From Humisphaera sp. (GTDB taxonomy: Bacteria; Planctomycetota; Phycisphaerae; Tepidisphaerales; Tepidisphaeraceae): a stretch of 40,040 nucleotides of DNA. Shown here piece by piece: positions 34,299 through 40,040 of the stretch. The stretch is from NCBI GenBank assembly GCA_025351525.1, contig JANXVV010000109.1, positions 1 to 40,040 of the forward strand, given 5' to 3'. Both the position numbers and the translations under genes were made by a program. The notes under the pieces were generated by a model. It made no database searches. It saw nothing but the letters and a program-made list of their open reading frames with translations, and was not told the DNA's origin. Each line of letters opens with the position of its first letter. Position 1 is the first letter of the stretch.

Positions 34299-34661
34299 AT
34301 GGAAGGTCACGCGGCATTCCTGGCGAAGATAGTTACCCTTCTCAATGGCGCGGGGATCCAACATATGCTCTGCGGTTCCGTCGCGAGCATGGCTTACTCA
34401 GGGCCGCGAAACACCAACGATGTTGACATAGTCATTCGCGCCACGTTGCAACAGTTGAACGCATTCCTTTCGACAATTGATGACGACCTGTACTACATCA
34501 GCCCCGAGGCGGCCCATGAGGCGTTCAAAGCACAATCGATGTTCAACCTGATTGATTTCAACTCCGGATGGAAAGTCGATTTGATCTTCCTGAAATCACG
34601 CGAGTTCGAGGTGGAGGAATTCGAGCGGCGGGTTCCGGGCAATGTGTGGGGCGTCGAATCC
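34299..34661 (+). pseudogene. Truncated AbiEii-like nucleotidyltransferase
   Basis: A paralogue of the gene at 32474. It keeps the start region with GAGGGG, MLCGSVASMAYSGPRNTNDV with DVDIVI, and YYISPEAAHEAFKAQSMFN, and it matches until EFERRV near residue 112. The last ~70 residues, including the LTPEDS and KLNWRKDSR part, are missing; sequence then passes into the 3' end of the convergent methyltransferase. The GS and DxD motifs survive, but without the C-terminal half it is very likely inactive. Confidence 0.78.
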
Positions 34662-34669
34662 CCCCCGTT

Positions 34670-35740
34670 TCATGGCCGAGCCTCAAGAACCAGATTAAAA
34701 GGAGTCTGCGTTGCACGGCGGAACCGCGTGAATCCGCCGTCCAGCGCGACCTTTCTGATGGTCGATTCACCGGCTTGCGCACCGAGCGCCGGCCCGTGAT
34801 GAGCGATCGATGCGGGGACGCAGATCATGGTTGAGGCGGCATAATAAACCCGACCGACCGGGTTGAAATTGTCTTCAGGGGCATCGCCGGCGAATGGCTC
34901 AACGATCATCCAGGTGCCGTCGGAGGCCAACGTCTTTAACACGTGGCGCGCGGCACCCGTGGGGTCTCCCATGTCATGCAAACAGTCGAAGTGAGTGACG
35001 AAGTCGAACGGTTTACCACCGGCGTCAGGGTAATCGGTGCTTTTTGCAGTCTCGAACGTGACGCGATCCGCCACGCCGGCGGCGTGAGCGCGGCTTCGGG
35101 CAAGATCGATCGAGTCCGCGTGGAAATCAAAACCCCAGAAGCGAGAATGAGGATAGGCCTCGGCCATCAGGATCGTCGAGGTGCCCAATCCGCAACCCAC
35201 ATCCGCCACACTGGCACCGGCTACGAGTTTGGGCACGACGCCATCCAGCGAGGGAATCCAATGGGCCACGAGGTTACCCGCATAATTGGGGCGGAAGAAT
35301 CGCTCGGTGCCGACAAACAGATCGTGGTGGTGGTCGCACCAATCCAAACCGCCACCCGTGCGAAAATTTTCCTGCATCCGAGGCTCGGCTTTCATCACGG
35401 CGGCGATGATCTGAAATGCGCCGCCGATGAAGCAGGGACTCGTTTCGTCGGCCAATGCGCAGGCCTGCTCCGGTGAGAGAGAATATTTCTTTGCAACAAC
35501 ATCGTAATCGACGTAGCCCCCGGCGGCCTGGTTATTCAGCCACTCGCGAATGTAGCGCTCGTGCGTATGGGTATGGGTCGCCAACTCGGTGGGAGTCAGC
35601 GGACCATGGGCCGCGAGCGCTTTGTAAAGCCCGAGTCGGTCCCCGATCAGCACCAGCGCCGCACTCATCCCCGCGCCGATATCGCCGACGGCCTTTCCCA
35701 TGAAATCCTGAAGCTTGTTCGGATCGACGCGGGTGTTCAT
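34670..35740 (-). CDS. SAM-dependent methyltransferase with N-terminal winged helix
   Basis: A 356-residue protein of the Rv2258c-like type. The N-terminal ~110 residues form a winged-helix dimerisation domain (GPLTPTELATHTHTHERYIR, EWLNNQAAGGYV). The C-terminal Rossmann domain has motif I VADVGCGLGTSTI and FDFVTHFDCLHDMGDP. The start is clear: AGGAG 6 bases upstream. The family is common in planctomycetes and actinobacteria, and its substrates are unknown. It sits where the ligase-associated helicase gene would be expected. Confidence 0.87.
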   Translation of the reverse strand: MNTRVDPNKLQDFMGKAVGDIGAGMSAALVLIGDRLGLYKALAAHGPLTPTELATHTHTHERYIREWLNNQAAGGYVDYDVVAKKYSLSPEQACALADETSPCFIGGAFQIIAAVMKAEPRMQENFRTGGGLDWCDHHHDLFVGTERFFRPNYAGNLVAHWIPSLDGVVPKLVAGASVADVGCGLGTSTILMAEAYPHSRFWGFDFHADSIDLARSRAHAAGVADRVTFETAKSTDYPDAGGKPFDFVTHFDCLHDMGDPTGAARHVLKTLASDGTWMIVEPFAGDAPEDNFNPVGRVYYAASTMICVPASIAHHGPALGAQAGESTIRKVALDGGFTRFRRATQTPFNLVLEARP

Positions 35741-35933
35741 GGCGATCTCCTGGAATGTGCCAACCTTGGGAATTATCCCACAAGCATTGTTTCACGCAAG
35801 ATTCTTTCTCTGACGAAAACCACTCCCGCACGCGATGCAAACCGGAACCGCTCATCGCCTATCCTCAATTTTCTTCGTAGGCCCTTTTGACACTTCGCGC
35901 CGCTGTCATCCCGGATAGCCGGCGAATCAAGTC

Positions 35934-35995
35934 GTAGCATGGGCTACCAGCCCATGTTTTCAATTCAAAAAACATGGGCTAGTAGCCCATGCTAC
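35934..35995. repeat. REP/BIME-like inverted repeat, copy C
   Basis: GTAGCATGGGCTACC plus AGCCCATG, a linker TTTTCAATTCAAAAAA, then the inverse ending GTAGCCCATGCTAC. The right half is coding: it supplies the last residues (SMGY) and the TAG stop of the DNA ligase gene. The rest of the 238-bp space to the methyltransferase start shows nothing recognisable. Confidence 0.87.
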
Positions 35996-37580
35996 GTAAA
36001 AGCTCCTGCATCGTTTCCAACCGATCCGCCTCCGCCGGTTTCTTATCTTTCCTGATCCGCAAAATCTGCGGGAACCGCAGCGCGATCCCCGATTTGTGCC
36101 GCGGCGACAACTGGATCGCCTCGAACCCGATCTCAAATACCATCAGCGGTTCGATCGTATGCACCGGCCCGTGCCGCCCCGTTGTGTGACGGCGGGCGAA
36201 GCGGTCGATCTCGACGATCTCCACATCGGTCAATCCGGAATACGCCTTGGTAATCGGAACCAGCGAGCCGTTATCCCACACGCCAAACGTGTAATCCGTC
36301 AGCAGCCCCGCACGCCGGCCACGGCCAGGTTCGGCGGCGATCATCACCGCATCCATCGTGTACGGCTCCACCTTCAGCTTCCACCACAATCCCGTTGGCC
36401 GGCCCGGTTGATAGGGGGATGCCAGTCGTTTCAGCATGATGCCCTCAACGCCGCGCGATCTGGCTTCCTCCATGATGTGCAGCACTTCATCCCACGTTTC
36501 GTAATGCAGCGGGGTGGATTTGCGAAGGGTGGAAGTTGTCGGGAAACTGGTTTCAAGCATGGCCCGCCGTTCGACAAGCGACCGATCGCGGACATCTGCG
36601 CCATCTATTTCAAGCGCATCAAATGCAATGAACGTCACCGGCACCTCCGGCCAGAAGGTCATCTCGACGGTCTGCCGATTCAATCGCCGTTGCAGGCGGA
36701 TGAAAGGTTCCGGTTTGGAAGTCTCATCGTTCCACGCGACGATTTCCCCATCCAGCACCGTGCCTTCCGGAAGCGCCGATGCCGCCTGAATGATTTCCGG
36801 AAATGCGCCGGACACCACTTCATCGCCGCGCGACCAGAGGGTGATCTGACCGGCCCGCCGAATCAGCTGCGCGCGGATGCCGTCCCATTTCCATTCGATC
36901 AACCAATCCGCGATGGCCCCAAGCGAAGAGGTGCCATCGTGCAGCGCGTGCGCCAGCATGAACGGGTACGGCGTCCCCGAATCGGCGACGGCGGCGGGAT
37001 CGTGCCGTGCGAGAAGCCGATCCATCGTCGTCTCATCCGGCATCCACTGGCCCGCCAACCGATGCGCCATCACCGCGGAACTCACATCCGCCACTTCCGC
37101 CAGCGCCCGGATCAGCAACTGCTTGGAAACGCCGACGCGGAAATTCCCGCTCAACAATTTGTGGAAGACCAACCGCTCATCGGTGTTCAGTTGCGACCAG
37201 GTGCCCAAGATCACTTCTCGCTGGCTGTCCTGCGTGATGCTCCCCAATGGCCGCACCCGCTCTTCAACGATTTCGTGGAGCGACGGCGCATTCGTGTCGG
37301 CCACCGTTGGAACCAGCAGTGAAATGGTTTCCGAAAGATCACCCACCACGCGATAGCATTGATCCACCAGCCAATCCGGATAGCCCGAGGCTTCGGCGGC
37401 CCATTGCCGTAGAAGTCGCGACGACACCGCCTTGCCGATCTTGCGGCCGGAGACGATGAAAATCGCCCACGCCGCATCCAACGGCGGGGCTTCCCGAAAA
37501 TATCGACCGAGCGCGGCGATCTTTTCGCTCGTTCGCGTCGTCTCGTCCAGCTCGAAATAGAGCGCGGTGAATCGCTTCAC
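35979..37580 (-). CDS. ATP-dependent DNA ligase (ligase-associated repair cluster)
   Basis: A 533-residue ATP-dependent ligase that seals nicks in DNA. An N-terminal DNA-binding domain (~1-200) is followed by the nucleotidyltransferase domain with the adenylated Lys231 in EWKWDGIRAQL, then GTVLDGEIVAW (motif III) and GIMLKRLASPY (motif IV), and an OB-fold with GLWWKLKVEPY (motif V). It belongs to the family found with a beta-lactamase-fold exonuclease, a DEXH helicase and PdeM. The start overlaps the exonuclease stop (ATGA, 37577-37580). The C-terminal end and stop codon lie in a REP-like repeat, so the native end may have been altered. Confidence 0.93.
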   Translation of the reverse strand: MKRFTALYFELDETTRTSEKIAALGRYFREAPPLDAAWAIFIVSGRKIGKAVSSRLLRQWAAEASGYPDWLVDQCYRVVGDLSETISLLVPTVADTNAPSLHEIVEERVRPLGSITQDSQREVILGTWSQLNTDERLVFHKLLSGNFRVGVSKQLLIRALAEVADVSSAVMAHRLAGQWMPDETTMDRLLARHDPAAVADSGTPYPFMLAHALHDGTSSLGAIADWLIEWKWDGIRAQLIRRAGQITLWSRGDEVVSGAFPEIIQAASALPEGTVLDGEIVAWNDETSKPEPFIRLQRRLNRQTVEMTFWPEVPVTFIAFDALEIDGADVRDRSLVERRAMLETSFPTTSTLRKSTPLHYETWDEVLHIMEEARSRGVEGIMLKRLASPYQPGRPTGLWWKLKVEPYTMDAVMIAAEPGRGRRAGLLTDYTFGVWDNGSLVPITKAYSGLTDVEIVEIDRFARRHTTGRHGPVHTIEPLMVFEIGFEAIQLSPRHKSGIALRFPQILRIRKDKKPAEADRLETMQELLRSMGY

Positions 37581-38680
37581 GCTTCCCCCTCCACCACCGG
37601 CGTCTCCACCGTTTCTTCCGATTCTTCTTCATCACCCCCGAAGCGCGTTTGCAGGGCGGAGGATTGTTTGCCGCGCTCGCGCATGAGTTTGACGAGGGCA
37701 TCGGTGTAGCCGTGCGTGGCGATGATGTGGTCGGCTTCGGTCTGCTCGATCGTTTCGAGCAGCGCGGGGAAATCGACGTGATCCGAAAGCACGAACCCGC
37801 GATCCGCCCCGCGCCGGCGGCGGAACCCGCGCACCTGCATCCAGCCAGAAGCCACGCCGCTGGAGAAGGGTGCGAACTTCCGGGCCCACGTCGAATTCAT
37901 CGCCGAAGGCGGCGCGATCACCATCGCCTTGCCGCGATGCAGCTTGGCGTTTTCAACGCTCGCATATCCCGCCGGCGGTAGCTCGATTCCCGATCCGCGA
38001 TACGCCTCGGTGATGGCATGCACCGCCCCATGCAAAAGAATCGGCCCGAGATTCGCATCCAGCCCGGCCAACACGCGCTGGGCCTTGCCCAGCGAATACG
38101 CCAGCAAAATACTCGTGCGTCCGACCGCCTGATTCCCGGCCCACCACGCGTTGATGTCGGCTGCCACCACGCTTGAATCGATCCACCTGAAAATCGGCAG
38201 CCCGAACGTGCATTCGGTGATGAGGGTATGGCAGCGCACCGGTTCAAACGCACGGCAGGTCGGATCGGCCTGCCGTTTGTAGTCCCCGCTGATCACCCAG
38301 ATTTCACCGGCGGATTCGATGCGGATCTGCGACGATCCCAGCACATGCCCGGCCGGGTGCAGCGACACCCGCACGCCGTTCAGTTCGATGATTTGACCAT
38401 AGGGAATCGGATCAATCACCGCATCGCGCCCCATGCGATGGCGGAGAATATTGACGCCGTCCGAGGCGGTGAGATATCGATCGGAACCCCGCCGGGCGTG
38501 ATCGGAGTGGGCATGCGTGACGATGTTCCGGGGAACGCTTTTCCAGGCGTCGATGTAAAAGTCCCCGGCAGGGCAGAAGAGTCCACGGTCGGTCTCGATG
38601 ATGAGAGATTGATTCGGCATCGTCGGAAAAATATTAGGCATGGCGAACTTAGGATGCGAAAAATATTTCAACGTGTTCAT
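37577..38680 (-). CDS. Ligase-associated beta-lactamase-fold exonuclease
   Basis: A 367-residue protein of the metallo-beta-lactamase/beta-CASP type found with ATP-dependent DNA ligases, a putative DNA damage-response exonuclease. Landmarks are RGLFCPAGDFYIDAW, the metal motif THAHSDHAR, HPAGHVLGSSQI, SGDYKRQADPTC, and the closing HVDFPALLETIEQTEADHII with a later His in ATHGYTDAL. Three in-frame Met starts (38680, 38641, 38620) are possible; homologues usually start near the third, but none has a good ribosome site. It is the first gene of a coupled pair with the ligase. Confidence 0.88.
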   Translation of the reverse strand: MNTLKYFSHPKFAMPNIFPTMPNQSLIIETDRGLFCPAGDFYIDAWKSVPRNIVTHAHSDHARRGSDRYLTASDGVNILRHRMGRDAVIDPIPYGQIIELNGVRVSLHPAGHVLGSSQIRIESAGEIWVISGDYKRQADPTCRAFEPVRCHTLITECTFGLPIFRWIDSSVVAADINAWWAGNQAVGRTSILLAYSLGKAQRVLAGLDANLGPILLHGAVHAITEAYRGSGIELPPAGYASVENAKLHRGKAMVIAPPSAMNSTWARKFAPFSSGVASGWMQVRGFRRRRGADRGFVLSDHVDFPALLETIEQTEADHIIATHGYTDALVKLMRERGKQSSALQTRFGGDEEESEETVETPVVEGEA

Positions 38681-38764
38681 CGTCCCAAGTGATGAGCATT
38701 TTTCAGAATCGCACTAAAAAAAGCCCCTCCCCTTAAACTCGATCTTCTCTATATAAGGAATTGA

Positions 38765-39955
38765 ATGGCAATCGACGCAATTATTTTCGATGTGGATGGC
38801 ACGTTGATCGACAGCAATGCCGCACATGTGGAAGCCTGGTCAACCGCGCTCGGCACTCACGGCTATCGTGTTTCACCGGATCGAATCGCGGTGGAGATCG
38901 GCAAAGGCGGGGACAAACTGGTGCCGTCGATCCTGGGGGACGCGATTGAGAAAAAAGACGGGGATGCCTTGCGGAAGGAGCATTCCAAGGCATTTGCACG
39001 TCTCGCAAACGCCGCCGCGTTGAAAGTATTTCCCGGGGTCGAGGCTCTGCTCACCGACCTGCGTTGCCGGGGTTTGAAAACGGCACTGGCGACTTCCAGT
39101 ACGAAGAGCCATCTCGAAACCACGCTGCACAGCGCAGGCATCGACTTAACGAAACTCGTCGATGAGGTCATCACTGCGGACGATGTCTCAGAGAGCAAAC
39201 CCGCCCCCGGGCTACTGTTGACGACTCTCAAGAAATTGAAACTGTCACCAGCCCAGGCGGTGATGGTCGGCGACACGCCATATGACATAGACGCCAGCCG
39301 GGATGGTGGATTGGTTTGTCTGGGGCTGCTTTGCGGCGGATTGAACGACGCGGAAAAATTGCGTTCCGCCGGTGCCCGAGTCGTCTATCGCGACCCGGCG
39401 GATTTGCTGGCCCATCTCGATAAAGCGATGAAAATCGCCTCGCCCGGTTCGGCCCATCTGGATCAATCACTGATCGAATCGCTCATGCGCGTGGCCTTGG
39501 TCGTTGCGCTCGATGGCATGGAACACGGTGAAGCGCCGATCGGCGCAGTGCTGGCGCGCGGCGACGGCACGATCCTCGCCCGGGGGTACAACGAATTGAA
39601 CGGCTCGAAAAATAAAACCGCTCATGCCGAGATCGTCGCCTTCTCCCGTGCGGCCGGGCAGTCGCCACCGGAGTCGCGGGATCTCATCCTGGTCTCGACG
39701 CTCGAGCCCTGCGTGATGTGTCTGGGAGCGGCAATGGAGGCGGCGGTCGATACGATCCTCTACGGCCTCGGCGCCCCGGCCGATGGTGGCACTCGGCGGG
39801 TTCGACCGCCTTCCAGCCCCGAAAGTCAGATGCCCCGCCTCGTGGGGAACGTGTTGGCGGAGGAGAGTCGGGCAATGTTCAAAGAATTCTTACGGCAAGG
39901 CAATGCCAGCCCGCCGCAGGTGGAGTTTGCAAAGCAGTTGTTGAAGCTCACGTAG
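38765..39955 (+). CDS. HAD phosphatase fused to a CMP/dCMP-type zinc deaminase
   Basis: A 396-residue bifunctional protein. Residues ~1-225 are a HAD-superfamily hydrolase: nucleophile D9 in FDVDGT, Thr/Ser motif ATSST near 110, Lys in ESKPAPG near 145, and VGDTPYDIDAS near 168. Residues ~235-396 are a zinc deaminase: APIGAVL, the catalytic AHAE (H287, E289) and EPCVMC (C316, C319). Nucleoside or nucleobase deamination, or a TadA/guanine-deaminase-like role, is possible. AAGGA precedes the ATG. It is divergent from the exonuclease across 84 bp that contain TATATA at 38750-38755. The fusion is unusual to my knowledge. Confidence 0.85.
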   Translation: MAIDAIIFDVDGTLIDSNAAHVEAWSTALGTHGYRVSPDRIAVEIGKGGDKLVPSILGDAIEKKDGDALRKEHSKAFARLANAAALKVFPGVEALLTDLRCRGLKTALATSSTKSHLETTLHSAGIDLTKLVDEVITADDVSESKPAPGLLLTTLKKLKLSPAQAVMVGDTPYDIDASRDGGLVCLGLLCGGLNDAEKLRSAGARVVYRDPADLLAHLDKAMKIASPGSAHLDQSLIESLMRVALVVALDGMEHGEAPIGAVLARGDGTILARGYNELNGSKNKTAHAEIVAFSRAAGQSPPESRDLILVSTLEPCVMCLGAAMEAAVDTILYGLGAPADGGTRRVRPPSSPESQMPRLVGNVLAEESRAMFKEFLRQGNASPPQVEFAKQLLKLT

Positions 39956-39984
39956 AGATTCCAAAGAAATAGTTTCCAATCTTT

Positions 39985-40015
39985 TCTAGCGGCTGTGCCG
40001 AAGGCACGCGTTTTT
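39985..40015 (+). terminator. Repeat-borne hairpin terminator after the HAD-deaminase gene
   Basis: TAGCGGCTGTGCCGAAGGCAC is followed by GCGTTTTT: a GTGCC-GAA-GGCAC hairpin with a five-T run, 30 bases after the stop at 39955. It is the same unit as the outer arms of the palindrome at 2924-3254. Sequence to the window end may be the start of a longer palindrome, which the edge cuts. Confidence 0.6.
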
Positions 40016-40040
40016 CGACTTTAAATACAAAAGACGCGTG

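Noticed and set aside
36096..37322. 408-codon plus-strand open frame
   Set aside because: Antisense shadow of the DNA ligase; composition is Arg/His/Pro-rich.

Overview
The window looks like a chromosomal segment of a GC-rich planctomycete, probably of the Phycisphaerae. The best evidence is the secreted peptidase at 27123-29465. It has the planctomycete N-terminal sorting signature (LESRCLLSA, a variant of the LEPR-XLL motif) and a C-terminal region ending in a dockerin-like repeat. A secreted sulfatase, a YHYH protein, a GH78 rhamnosidase and many palindromic intergenic repeats also fit. Finer taxonomy is inference.

Layout. (1) 1-9424: secreted carbohydrate-related genes: GH78 alpha-L-rhamnosidase (cut by the window edge), a CBM9-like/esterase protein, a sulfatase and a YHYH protein, then a PilZ protein. 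(2) 9425-16274: a 39-residue basic protein, a broken gene resembling prokaryotic YEATS-repeat proteins, two odd palindromic elements, Uma2, 6-phosphogluconate dehydrogenase, a methyltransferase, a protein with a LexA-like helix-turn-helix, and a miniature IS3 remnant with perfect terminal repeats. (3) 16275-19081: a molybdate-type ABC permease/ATPase pair and a divergent coiled-coil membrane protein. (4) 19082-26616: a seven-gene minus-strand operon for a surface glycan. It has a GT2 transferase, WecD-like acetyltransferase, WecE aminotransferase, two methyltransferases and two large multi-span membrane proteins, most joined by ATGA overlaps. Together WecE and WecD would make dTDP-Fuc4NAc. (5) 27123-32034: sedolisin peptidase and DXP synthase. 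(6) 32203-33055: a small helical protein plus AbiEii-like nucleotidyltransferase pair, with a broken second copy at 34187-34661. (7) 33538-38680: the DNA-ligase-associated repair set (exonuclease, ATP-dependent ligase, PdeM phosphoesterase). The DEXH helicase normally found with these is missing, and its usual place is occupied by a methyltransferase and the broken nucleotidyltransferase module. (8) 38765-39955: a HAD phosphatase fused to a zinc deaminase.

The most unusual feature is the density of hairpin repeats. One family is REP/BIME-like (GTAG followed by a CATGGGC-n5-GCCCATG hairpin, usually in inverted pairs); its copies provide the stop codons of the DNA ligase and the WecD-like gene. 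A second feature, shared by otherwise unrelated repeats, is a hairpin whose stem varies completely while the six-base loop stays GTACTC (or GAGTAC). A third is a GTGCC-n3-GGCAC hairpin that ends in T runs and sits like a terminator after two genes. The leading candidates for something undescribed are the constant-loop hairpins, the two-gene nucleotidyltransferase module, and the ligase cluster that has apparently lost its helicase.
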